Positions 46,421 to 56,696 of a DNA stretch of 64,000 nucleotides are shown one piece after another. Numbering within the stretch: position 1 is the stretch's first letter; the number at the start of each line of letters is the position of its first letter. The translations under genes and the position numbers were made by a program. The notes under the pieces are model-generated. The model had not been told where the DNA came from, did no database searches, and worked only from the letters and a program-made list of their open reading frames with translations. Location of the stretch: assembly GCA_948567375.1 (NCBI GenBank), contig OX419761.1:5954501-6018500 (forward strand). The letters are read 5' to 3'. This DNA comes from Lunularia cruciata (lineage: Eukaryota; Streptophyta; Marchantiopsida; Lunulariales; Lunulariaceae).

Positions 46421-49400
46421 TGGTGGAGAAGCTTCACAAACATACCTTGAAGAAGTTTGAGACTTAACCAAGACACTACTCCAATCAATTGCCACATATA
46501 AAGCTAGAATAGTTTTATTGATTAGGATTTTTAGAGGCAAAGGTAGTTTGTTGCCCCAAGACTCTAGAGCAAAGGGAATTCAAAGTCAAGAGACAATGGC
46601 AGTAAACAACTAAGTATAAACAACCTTTGGCCTAAAACCACCTTTGGCCTTGAAGACTATATTTTGCCAAAAAGACCTTTGGTGTAAAATACTTTATAGT
46701 ATTTAGGATAATTTTTATAAGGTCAAAATTTGGTGCATAATTTGAATGTAAAGAACGAGGAAATGACAAAGAGAAACTCTGAGCTAGCCCAGATGCATAC
46801 GTAGTTCTTAATTGAGTACATGAGGATAAGATAGGATAAGTAGATAGGGTTAGTGCTGTAAGTGTAATTAGAAGATTTCCAGTGCACCTTACTGTTGAAT
46901 CTTTCATCATGAAGTAGGAAAAATTTTATATGGGTTACAAGCCATTGTAAATAAGTTCATTTCTTCATAATCAAAGTTGGAGTGCAAAGACCTCCACAAT
47001 CCTTGGTGCTAATTTTCCACATTTTGCATCTTTATTTGTATGATTGGTCACGTAGAGGTCAGGAAACTTGTAATAAGAACAAAGGTGTTTGAATGTATGG
47101 AGACATTGGCACTTAGTTGGGGTGTGTGATACTGGAAGTTCTAAAGGAGCAAGACAATATGTAGAATACTAGAGCATTGAAAGTACCATGGAATAGAAAA
47201 GCCAATCAGACAATCAATTTCTCAATTTTTTTAGGATTGTGTCTTTTGGAAGGGTAATACATAATTGGTAAAAACATCAGAGTGGTAGGACCTTTGGAAT
47301 GAAACCAACCTTTGCGGTGGAACTTACCTTCAGGGTGAAACGACCTTTAGGTTGGAATTAGCCTTGCTAATGAAATGGCTTTCTAATGAAATGGCTCTTT
47401 GGTGAGAAGAGGCTTTTGGCATGAAGTAAACCATCAGCTTCAAGATTAACTAGGAAAATATCTTTGTGAAAGTGATCTTTATTTCTCTTTTTTGTAGAGT
47501 GTCATTTGAGTGACTCCACCCACTTCTAGGAGTGATTTCTGCCCAAGCTATTTAATATGAAACAATAAAGAACTCATGACACTTTTCATTCAACTCTAGT
47601 CATTTCTGACCTGCCTCATGTGAAGAAACTATTTTTACCATTTTACAGTACATTCACACTATGTTGTCACAGGCACCTCTATTTTCCTCCCATTTTGTGG
47701 TTGATGATAAGCCAATCTTGGAGACTATTGTATGTGATCAAGGTGGAAGAGTGATCTTTTTCTTTCTAGGTACTATTATTGCAAAGATGACTAGAGATTG
47801 TCTTTCAATCTTTGCCTCTGCTTTTTGATGAGATCATATGTTTTCAATCTTCCTTGATGGACACACAATTTCTATAGGTACTACATTCTCTCTTAGTTAA
47901 TAAATATATTCCTTGTACTACTAGGACACATCTTTGCTCTTGATTTGGTAAGGATACAAGCTCTTGGATCCTTGCTCAATCTTGCATTAAGGTATTCTCA
48001 CTTGGACCAACTACTTTCCCATATAATGATTTAGGTTCCACCAAGTTTTGGTTGACTCATATGCATCTTCATTACTTGATGGTGAGTGGCACTACCATAG
48101 ATGCAATAGGATTCTATATGGCATGTTATCTACTATCATATAGAGGATAGAATCCATGATACCATCAAAGATATAATATTTTTCATGGCATGAGAGAGTG
48201 GATATCTCATTTAGAGGGTTTGTTGTTGGTATGCTTTGCATATGACATGCTATGGTAAACTTATATTTGGTCCAAAATGATTAGGTGATTAAAAGCAATG
48301 TTGTGGTTATGGATCCCACATGCAATGTTGTTGTGGAGGTGATAAGTAGAGAAATAGTAGCCAAGGTCTCCAAGTATAGAATGTACAACAAGTTCATCTC
48401 TTTGTTCCCCTTACTTTGGAGTTATAGGGAGTGACAGAGATGGTATTTGACACATTTGTCAAGGAGTGCATGAGAGCCTACCATAGTAGATGCCAAGGAT
48501 AACACTTTCACTTTCCTATTTTGTAGCCTACTTTAGGTAGCATGTGTCATTGCTCACTAGAAAACATTATTTGGTGCAATCCTCAATAAACTAACATAGT
48601 AGCTGATGCTTTGGATGTTCTTGTAGCAGACCATATGATTAATGAGCGAATGATATATAAATTTGGTTTAATAAAATCACATCTACCACCTTAAAAGGAA
48701 TCATACATTTAATTATAAAGACATAAAGAACCAAATTATTGAGATTAAAGAAATAAATAATCTACTTTAACCTTCTTTCTTCTCCTATTTCCTTGTACTT
48801 ATACTCAAATTTTGTCTATTTTAGATTTATATAAGATTTGATATCCAGATTGACTATGTTTGATCCAAGATTGATATTGAAATATTTATAAATTTTAATT
48901 TATTATTCATTTATGTATTATATGGACACAGTATAATAGGTTAGAAGATTATCATCTTTTCATATAGGTAAATGTAATGTATAAATTAACCAATATAAAC
49001 AAATGGCCAAAATAAATGTAGCTTAGATTGCAAAAGTAAATTTCAAGACAGACACTGTATTCAAGCCTCAATAAAAATATGAGGTTAGGAGGAATATTAA
49101 TATTCAAGTTGCTTTTCATAAAATTATGATTTAGTTTCTATTAATTCACTTATAGTCCAGTTGTTGATCAAATAAGATATGATAGTAATTTTGTAAAATT
49201 ATTAAAATTTTAAAATTTTATTTTCAATTAATATCTTTGTTATATTTTCATATGTAGTTAGTAAAGTATTATATCTTATAAGGAAAGCAAGGTTGCAATA
49301 TACTCTAGAAATATAAATTAAAGAGAAAATGTAATCTAGAATCAAAAGAATTGTTAGTATACTACATTAACAATATAAAGTCTATCTTAGTTGGACAAAA

Positions 49401-50290
49401 TTAAGTTCATTGTCTATCTTTATTTCTCTTTTCTTAAATATTTTATAGAAAATTAAATAAGTATATGGGATTCATTGCTCATAAATAATATACCCCTTTA
49501 TACAAGACTCACTACCATTTGTACTAACAGATCCTTTATCATCTAAACTTAGCTAAAAGTATCACATTACTAACAAAAATGAACATAATTTTAATATTTA
49601 GTATAATTTTGTATAAAATAGATGGTAATCATACACAAAATCATAATAATAATATAATCATATTTTTAATCAATGCATATACAATCCTATGTGTGAATGA
49701 TGTGAACATTATATTGTAAAAGTTTGACACAATTAATGCTATAATCTCAATCATTTTAAAAGTTATGGTGTATCATTAAAATTATCATTCAATACACCCA
49801 CAAGTCATGTTGTTGATTACCCAAAAACCCCAAATGATCAATCAACCAACAAATAATGCATGATTGAGAAATAAAATTAATAAATTGGATAAATTACTTT
49901 AATTTTTATGGAAAGTGTTGTGTGGTACACTCAATATACACCTAAACATTCGCATAAGCTCATATTTATACACTTGGATGTTTAAGTATGTATGAGGACT
50001 TCTATCTACTTTGAGAGTACAAGTTTATGTAAGAGTTAAACTTTAAGGATGGATTCTTTTCGGACTGTATTCTTTTCTTGCCAAGAAAGGAGTGAATTGG
50101 AGAGTCCGAGGTCGAGCTTACAAACATTTATAAAAGCCAATCAACAAAGTCGAAAAGAGTTGTATGTGAAGGCCGATCAACAACAGTCATTTGCATATAG
50201 TAGTCTACAATGGCCAAGTATATTATTTCATTCCCCCTCTACACAGATCCAACATCTTTCAAGTAATTCACCTAATTCTGATCTAATGGG
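46420..50290. other. AT-rich intergenic region with old element debris
   Basis: About 3.9 kb without a supported gene. Copies of an ACCTTTGG-like word occur at 46620-46690 and 47290-47360. The segment 48700-49950 is very AT-rich. A stretch at 47690-47760 could be a worn integrase-like block (VCDQGGR), but that is too little to call. Confidence 0.5.
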
Positions 50291-50358
50291 TACGGCTTGA
50301 TGGGGTCTTCCCATCCTTCTTGTGTTCTATTGTGTTCTATGAGGTCGGCTTTCTTCTC
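50291..50358 (+). repeat. Dispersed repeat copy 2 (partner at 4168-4217)
   Basis: Begins TACGGCTTGATGGG, has one G/A difference from the first copy, and carries an extra segment TATTGTGTTCTATGAGGTC before GGCTTTCTTCTC. Confidence 0.7.
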
Positions 50359-50359
50359 C

Positions 50360-51320
50360 TAATTCTAATCTATGAGATAGTTATTTAACTATGTAAAACT
50401 TATCCTACCCGACTTTCTACTTCAGAGTTTAATCTTGCCTCTTGCTTGCTTGTGGTTATATGATGATACTAGTAGACTTTCTAGTTTAGAGCTTCATCTT
50501 ACATCTTGCTTGCTTGTGATCATACAATGTATACTAGTTCTATGCAGGTGTCGCTCAATTGATCATATCGCTCATGTTCCAATCATATCTTACTTTGACT
50601 TACCTTCGTATTGTTAGATTCACTTAATTCGCATTTCTTGCGTTGTTATTAATTTTGATTTGCACACATCATACTTATATTTCATTACATTCATATACAC
50701 TTAATGTGTTTTGGATCTCTCGTTCTTTGAACGGCTTCTGCGCTCATCTCAAATATGTAAAACGTATGGCATGGAAAAACATACTATACCCTATTCCTAA
50801 GCTGATGGTTAGCCCTTCTCCTTTAAAGAAGGGCTACCCACTCTAAACCAATTTAGAAGTAACATATAACTAAAAGGGTACCTATAATCCCTCTAGATCA
50901 ATGTAGAATTTACTTTACCTCTTGTACCTTGGTTATTTTGGATATTTTAAAATGGAATCATCACATAACTCACGACTTCTAATATTTGTTTTGCCTAATT
51001 CAGCGGGAACAAGTCCGACTAATCAAGTAAGAATTGTCAAAGATACTAGTATTATCTAGATCTATTCAGCTTATCAGAACTCTAGAAATAGGGCCAATAG
51101 TTCCCGATTTTACTTTATTTTATTATCCTGTCTCATTGGATATGACAAAAATTTACGTTGAATACCAGAACAAGCCAACATACACACCATAATGAGTGAA
51201 TTCCCAAATTTGACCAATAATCTAGTAAAGGTTTCAAAGGTTTAATTAAAGGGATTGTCTGGACCAATTGCCTGTTATCTTGGTAAGTAGATTTTATTTA
51301 TGAAATTTAGACATAATTAT
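50360..51320. other. Intergenic, no gene seen
   Basis: Short frames only, with no family motifs. A hairpin is present at 50810-50836. Confidence 0.5.
50810..50836. repeat. 10-bp perfect hairpin
   Basis: TAGCCCTTCT (50810-50819) pairs perfectly with AGAAGGGCTA (50827-50836) across a 7-nt loop. Confidence 0.75.
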
Positions 51321-51326
51321 GATCGC

Positions 51327-51476
51327 ATAATAGTGGATATATACGTTATCCCCTTGAGTAAATTTCACCATTGTAGGTATGGACCTAAGTATTATAGCTT
51401 AATAATAGTGGATATATACGTTATCCCCTTGAGTAAATTTCACCATTGTAGGTATGGACCTAAGTACTATAGCTTA
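51327..51476. repeat. 75-bp tandem duplication, two near-identical copies
   Basis: ATAATAGTGGATATATACGT begins at 51327 and 51402. The two 75-bp units differ at about one position. The period is a multiple of three, so the open frame there (51300-51503) encodes a duplicated peptide, but no coding function is indicated. Confidence 0.92.
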
Positions 51477-51813
51477 ATAGAGGATATTAGTATTATGGCT
51501 TAACAGAGGATATTGGACTAATGGGAACAAAATTTTCTCATGGAACGGGTGATTCTGAACCCACTTTGGACCGGTTTTGACGCATGCATACGCAAGCAAG
51601 GGATGGTAATGCAAGAAATGCATATTGTAGGATGTGTTACAAGAAATGCAAGCAAGCAAGGCAAGGTGAGGTAAGTAAGCAAAGAAAGAGTGGAATTTAA
51701 TCTATAGTTAGACAAACGGATTCGGTGGAAATGAAAAATTGGTGATGATAAACTATATATAATGTTAGTTTAGTTAACCTCTAGTTTATAAAATTCTTTT
51801 ATTTTTAAGGTTT

Positions 51814-52030
51814 TGTTAGAATTCTCTAGAAACCATGTTTAATATCTTCTACTTAGGGTAAAGGGGGTGAATCCCTCATTAAAGTTAAACAAAGCAACCC
51901 TCTAGGGTTTGCTTAAGTGTATATAAGAGTGTTTTCTGCTCTTGTTTCAATTAGTTCTTCAACAAGGGTGATTCCAAACACCTCTTCCTTGCATTTTGTG
52001 AAATCCTGAGCTGCCTACCATCATCTCAAT
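51814..52030 (+). repeat. Probable 5' LTR of the nested-host copia element
   Basis: Starts TGTTAGAATTC and has a TATA box GTATATAAGAG near 51918. It ends around 52030, just before a leader sequence and the gag start. The partner LTR would lie beyond the window because the 3' half of the element is interrupted at 63330. The right boundary is approximate. Confidence 0.5.
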
Positions 52031-52114
52031 ATTGGAGGCTAGTGCTGCGTGAGATAACCTATTTGATGATTGTGAGTTGTGATACAAAGAGAGAAGTCTA
52101 GTATTGCAATAGTG

Positions 52115-52999
52115 ATGTCTGATACATCAAAGATAAAAAGGAGTGATAGACCTTCCACTTCAAAGAGTAGGAAGCATGGTTCTCATCAGGTTATGGGCCC
52201 ACAATCGCCATTGGGGTTGATAGGAGAACTCAGAGAGCATAGAGAAACTAGGAAACATTGATTCAAAGCCTAGGCTTTGGATGTGAAGTGTATCCTAGAC
52301 AATTATGACTGTTTAGACTTGGCATTAGAAGCTCATGATATAGATGAGCTTGAGTCCAACAAGGAAGAGAGAATCAAGCATTCTGCTACTAGGAGGTTTC
52401 TGCTAAGAGCTATGCAAGAGCCAGGCAGAGACCTAATAGACACTTATGCTTGGAGTTGGGAGATCTGGCTCAAACTCAAGAATTTTTATTCTGTTGAGAG
52501 GCTGGAAAGTTCCAGTAGGATTTGGGATGGGATGTGGAACACTAAACTTGCAGATGGTGAAGACTTTACTTTGCACTTGTCAAAGGTATAGTAGGTCTTC
52601 AAGAGTGTCAAGGAGGATGGGTGTCCCCTTATAGAGAAATATGAGATCAACCATCTCTTGAAGACTCTCCCTCCAAGCTACCAGCCTATCAAAGTAGCTC
52701 TAAAAGTTCTACCTGTTGAAGTTGTCAAATGGGATTATGTGATAAACAAATTGCTGGTGTTTAGTAGAGATAGAGAGGACCTAGAGATGAAGTTTAATGA
52801 TTTGGGAGATTCTGCTCTGTTCAGTGCTTCCACCCAGTCAAGGAGAGTGCCAAATAGAAGAGTGAGCAAACCAGAGCAATCCCAAGTGAGTAAATTTGGT
52901 AAAGAGGTTAGTAGTGTTGCTAACATGATCTGTTATTTCTATCATGGGAAAGGTCATGTTGCACCTATGTGTCCCAAGAGAGGAGAAAGGAGAGAATGA
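52115..52999 (+). pseudogene. Copia gag with zinc knuckle, broken
   Basis: Starts MSDTSKIKRSD at 52115, stops, and resumes at 52277-52591 with ATRRFLLRAMQEPGRDLI, typical of copia gag. After a stop at 52589 it continues through LIEKYEINHLLKTLPPSYQP (52630-52690) and DYVINKLLVFSRD. A knuckle CYFYHGKGHVAPMCP at about 52930-52975 has the second Cys replaced by Tyr. Two or more stops make it a pseudogene. Confidence 0.78.
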
Positions 53000-53127
53000 G
53001 AGCTGAAGAAGGTAGGCAAGGGACCTTAACCAATAAGAGATCAAAAATTTGCGAGTTCAGCTTACAACACAAAGGAGTGCAATGAGATAAAAAGCAATGA
53101 GGAGGGGTACTCAGTAGAAGAGCTAGA

Positions 53128-54430
53128 TTGTGGAATGTTGGCAGAATTGCAGTTGTACACAAACAATTTTGGAGGTTCTTGGATTCTAGAGCCACCTCTC
53201 ATATCTGTTACCAGAAGGAGTTGTTCTCCACTCTTCAACCTTTAAAGATTCCCAAGAGTGTTTGTTGTGGACTTGGGATTTTGAATCCAATGTTAGGAAC
53301 TGGCAAAGTTTCTATTGCCTTCATGGGAAGATCTAACACAAGTTCTTGTAAGAGCTATTTGGAAGATGTGTTCCATGTTCCAGATTACACCAAGAACTTG
53401 ATATCAGTACATTGCCTCATGGAGCATGGGGTGGATGTTCTGTTCAAGAGCAACAGAAATCAATGCACTTTGAAGAAAGGAGAGGTGGTCCTTGGATATG
53501 GCACTACCAAAGGGAAGTTGTTCAAGTTGATGGAAGCTTATTGTTCTAATTCTATTTTAGTAGCAGAAAACATAAATGATATCCATATGTGGCATTTGAG
53601 GTTAGGGCACTTGTTAGTGCAAAACCTATATGCTTTAGAGAAGGTAGTGGATGTGTTGAAACTAGATCCCAAAGGAAAACTTGAGCTCTGCATTGGGTGT
53701 GCAGAAGGTAAGGCACACAAGTCTCCTATCCCCAAGAAATCTTCATCTAGAGCTTTGGGTCTTCTAGATGTCATACATTCTTATGTATGGGGATACATGA
53801 CTAAGAAGTCATTGAGTGGTGCAGCCTACTATATTTCCTTTGTGTATGATTACAGTAGAAAGAGCTTTATCTATCTCATGAAAAGCAAGGATGAAGTGCT
53901 GCAAAAATTCCAGAAGTTTGTAGCCATGGCTGAGTTGCAGATTGGGAGGAAAGTCAAGCGATTGAGAACAAATGGAGGCAGAGAGTACATGAATGAGGAA
54001 TTCCTCTCTTTTCTGTCAGAGAAAGGAATTGTCCTTGACTATACTGCCAAAGACAGTCTTGCACAGAATGGAGTTGCAAAAAGGTTGAATAGGACACTGG
54101 TGGACAAAGCATTGGCTATGCTCCAACATGCCAAGTTGGAGAGAAAGTTTTGGGGTGCTGCAATTAGCACTGCAAATTACCTTAGAAATATCAGTGGTAC
54201 CACAACATTGCAAGGAAGAACTCTTGAAGAATGTTGGAGTGGTAAGAAACCTAATCTTTCAGCTTTGAAAGTTTTTGGATGTCCGGCCTATGTTCATATT
54301 CCCAAGGAGCAAAGGAGGAAGTTCACAAAGAAGGCTGAGAGAATGCTTGTTGTAGGATATGAAGAGGGACTGAAAGGGTATCTTCCATACAATCCTAAGT
54401 CTGGACAGATCATTAGAAGTAGAGATGTAC
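53128..54430 (+). pseudogene. Copia protease-integrase, open frame but catalytically dead
   Basis: One open frame of about 430 codons. It begins within the protease (FLDSRATSHIC, where copia proteases have DSGATSH), has the gag-pre-integrase block MWHLRLGHL and the CIGCAEGKAH zinc-binding segment, then the integrase core. All three catalytic acids are replaced: first Asp to Tyr (HSYVWGYM, codon 53782-53784), second Asp to Asn (RTNGGREY, 53971-53973), Glu to Lys (NGVAKRLNRTL, 54079-54081). The last two are 35 residues apart, as in active D-D35-E integrases, which confirms the alignment. The start codon is not genuine; the upstream frame joins through a shift near 53150-53165. The frame ends 5 bp into the gypsy LTR. 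Confidence 0.88.
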
Positions 54431-55128
54431 TGTAACACCCATTTGTGCATGTAACACCCATTTGTGCATGTGTGTGGTATTGTGATATTTAGCTTGGTAT
54501 TACAAGTACTTAAGAGATATTATTTATATAGAGATAAAGGATGGTTCTATATTAGTCATGGTTAGCTAAAGTTAGTCATAGCTAAGATAGATGGGACCTT
54601 ACTTTAGAGGAAGTAGAAAAGATGAGCACCACTATTTTGGATTTTAGTGTGTTGACTTGGTATTATTCCTAGGTGTTTGGCTTTGGGGAAAGAGTTGAGA
54701 ACTCTTGGGCCCGCAAGCCTTTTTGTTTTGGATTCTTCTTTAGTCCAAGGATAGCCCATGTGAAGGAATCCTTGCTTTAGTGGTTGGGTCAAGATAAGGG
54801 GAATATGCCCATGTGAATGGATATTCCTTTCTACTTTTTGACTTTACTTGACTTTTAGTCTAGTAACTTGAGTTACTACGGTAATTAGTAACTTTGGTAC
54901 GTAACTATTTCACAAGTATATAAACAAGGAGTGAGGAGGTACTCATCATCCTTTCATTTGCAACTATCTCTCTCTCATTGAGTTCTCTAGTGAGCAATGT
55001 CTTGAGTCTTGGAGTGTTAGCCTTGGAGGAGTATGATGGAGTTGGGGTTCCTTGCCTTCTTAGTCCATGGTGCGCTACCATAATAGCCATCAGAGGTTCA
55101 TCCTGAGTGAGAGACAGGCCGGCTCACA
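54431..55128 (+). repeat. 5' LTR of gypsy element
   Basis: 698 bp: 679 bp matching the 3' LTR plus a tandem copy of the first 19 bp (TGTAACACCCATTTGTGCA at 54431 and 54450). TATA box TATATAAA at 54917-54924. A short minus-strand frame found in all copies is an LTR by-product. Confidence 0.95.
54917..54924 (+). promoter_or_regulatory. LTR TATA box (5' LTR)
   Basis: TATATAAA followed by CAAGG; the same box is at 62039-62046 in the 3' LTR and near 62814 in the solo LTR. Likely transcription start lies about 30 bp downstream. Confidence 0.65.
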
Positions 55129-55152
55129 TTTTTGGTTCTGTTGCCGGGACCT
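55129..55152 (+). other. Primer-binding site region of gypsy element
   Basis: Directly after the LTR: TTTTTGGTTCTGTTGCCGGG. This resembles the tRNA-Asp-type site (TGGCGCCGTTGCCGGGGA) used by Athila/Tat-like plant gypsy elements, with several mismatches in the first half. Confidence 0.5.
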
Positions 55153-55169
55153 CTCTAGAAGGCAAGATA

Positions 55170-55340
55170 ATGTTCCGCGTCCAATTCTACATTAGGCAGA
55201 AGGAGGCTATGAGAGCTCACTTGGAGAGAACATTAGGAGAGGAGAGGGCTGAACTTATGTTAGAGAACCAAGATCCATTTGTATACCCTGTAGTTCATTA
55301 TGATGTCTTTGAGGTGATTTTCTACATCTTGTACACATGA
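55170..55340 (+). CDS. Small leader ORF of gypsy element
   Basis: A 56-residue frame beginning MFRVQFYIRQKEAMRAHL, charged and helix-prone, directly after the primer-binding site and upstream of the gag. No family recognised. It could be a translated leader peptide or the worn start of a longer protein whose later part is the zinc-knuckle ORF at 55965-56462. Confidence 0.35.
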   Translation: MFRVQFYIRQKEAMRAHLERTLGEERAELMLENQDPFVYPVVHYDVFEVIFYILYT

Positions 55341-55964
55341 GAGGAATTGGAGAGATTGTGTGAGGTGGATTGCAGATTTTGGGGATTAAGGTGATTTTGG
55401 GCAAAATCTCAAGTTTGAGATCTGGACTTGAGATTTCTACACATGATAGCTTGGGTTATCTTTCAGTTAGCACACTTGAAATTATTGAGAGAGCTTCTAT
55501 GCGCACTGGGCTAGAATTTTTGAAAGTTGATAGGGTAAAGTGCTCCCGCAACTGCATGCTCTCTGGAAAATTGTACAGAGTCTGCCATTTCTTCATTTTT
55601 TAGTGAATTGTCCTGAAAATTTACAAGAAAATTTAGTGCATTGTATCCTACCTGGTGCCACAAAAATTAGAGAGAGATCATTTTTGCGCAGTGCGTTATG
55701 AGTTTTTGAAGTGAGGGGGGTGGTTTTCAGACCAAATCTGAAATATGGGTGCTGAATAGAAAGGTGTCTAGGCCAAATGGCTCGATGAAAAGATCTAAAA
55801 TTTTGCAGGGAGGGACGCCCTAGAGTTGTGATCAAATGTGGAAAATTTCAGAGGACTGTGACATATTCGTTGGGAAATTTGAGTGACATTGTGAGGAAGG
55901 GTCAATTCTGCAGAGTGGAGATCTCATGCATGAGAAGTTTGAGATCAACAAAAAGCATGTTTGA
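55341..55964 (+). other. Gypsy leader between the two upstream ORFs
   Basis: About 620 bp with only short open frames (55370-55603 and 55828-56016) and no recognisable domain. Confidence 0.5.
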
Positions 55965-56462
55965 GTGTTTAGATTCATCTTTGGGAACATGGAGGGTCAT
56001 CAAGAGTGGAAATTGAGATTATGCAAGGTTCCCCAAGGGTTTGAGGTGATTGTAGGGGTGGATTTGAGGAAAAGAGAGTTTACAATAGAATTTGAAGAGA
56101 GTGTTGAGAGGATCCAAAAACCTACACCACTTGGAGGAAAGAGTGAGTCTAAGTGCTTTCTATGTGGAGAGAAGGGACATAAGGCAAGTTCATGTCCATT
56201 AACCTTTGAGAGCAAGAGATTGAGGGAAAGGAGAGGCTTACTTGACTTGGGTTTGCATGTTGGACCTTCTTCACCAAGATTGGGAGGGAGAAGATCTAAG
56301 ACCAAGGAGTTGTGTGAGGTTTGTGGAGTTGAAGGACTTCCAAAAGGACATGAGTGTAGTGGAGTAAAAGCACTTTTGGAAACTTTGGTGAAGGATCTTG
56401 GAGAGAGTCTTAGTACAGCTACAGAAATACTACCACCTTCATCAGCTAGTTCTCAAGATTAG
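55965..56462 (+). CDS. Extra zinc-knuckle ORF upstream of gypsy gag
   Basis: A frame of up to 165 codons; the first ATG codon is at 55989 (MEGHQEWKLRL). It contains KVPQGFEVIVGVDLRKREFT, a CCHC zinc knuckle CFLCGEKGHKASSCP, and a second Cys/His cluster CEVCGVEGLPKGHEC. It ends about 230 bp before the Gag-Pol ATG. Gag-Pol has its own CCHC knuckle, so this is an additional nucleic-acid-binding protein on the same strand inside the element. Extra ORFs are known in some plant gypsy lineages, but they usually lie elsewhere; this one could be a captured gene segment or a lineage-specific accessory gene. No function is assigned. Confidence 0.6.
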   Translation: MFRFIFGNMEGHQEWKLRLCKVPQGFEVIVGVDLRKREFTIEFEESVERIQKPTPLGGKSESKCFLCGEKGHKASSCPLTFESKRLRERRGLLDLGLHVGPSSPRLGGRRSKTKELCEVCGVEGLPKGHECSGVKALLETLVKDLGESLSTATEILPPSSASSQD

Positions 56463-56696
56463 TGATGGAGATAATCTTTCAACTTATGGATAAACTATCC
56501 ATGAGAGTTAGATTAATATGCACTCTAGGATTTGATGTTGCTATAGAAATCTTGGAGCAACCTGAACCTTTTGTGTTCCCTAGAGTGGATTATTCTCAGA
56601 TGGTGTTAGTCATGTATATACTCTATTAGTAATAGAGTGAGAGAAAAGAAAAGAGAAAAAAAAATTAAGAGAAAAGAAAGATAGTGAGGGGTTAAG

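Larger units (their letters stand above)
51814..54430 (+). mobile_element. Copia element, 5' segment (split by nested insertions)
   Basis: The element has an LTR-like start, gag, zinc knuckle, protease and integrase, cut at 54430 by the gypsy LTR. Its reading frame resumes at 62251 (...RDV before the insertion, LFDELRTWSE after it), continues to 62333, resumes after a solo LTR at 63026, and is cut again at 63330. All inserts lie after the integrase; the reverse transcriptase is not in this window. Confidence 0.88.

Noticed and set aside
47690-47760. Integrase-like block (VCDQGGR)
   Set aside because: Only a few residues resemble an integrase; surrounding translation does not continue the match.
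54604-55090. Minus-strand frames repeated at 61726-62212 and 62488-62987 as a gene family
   Set aside because: They are the three LTR copies read backwards; conservation follows from LTR identity, not coding.
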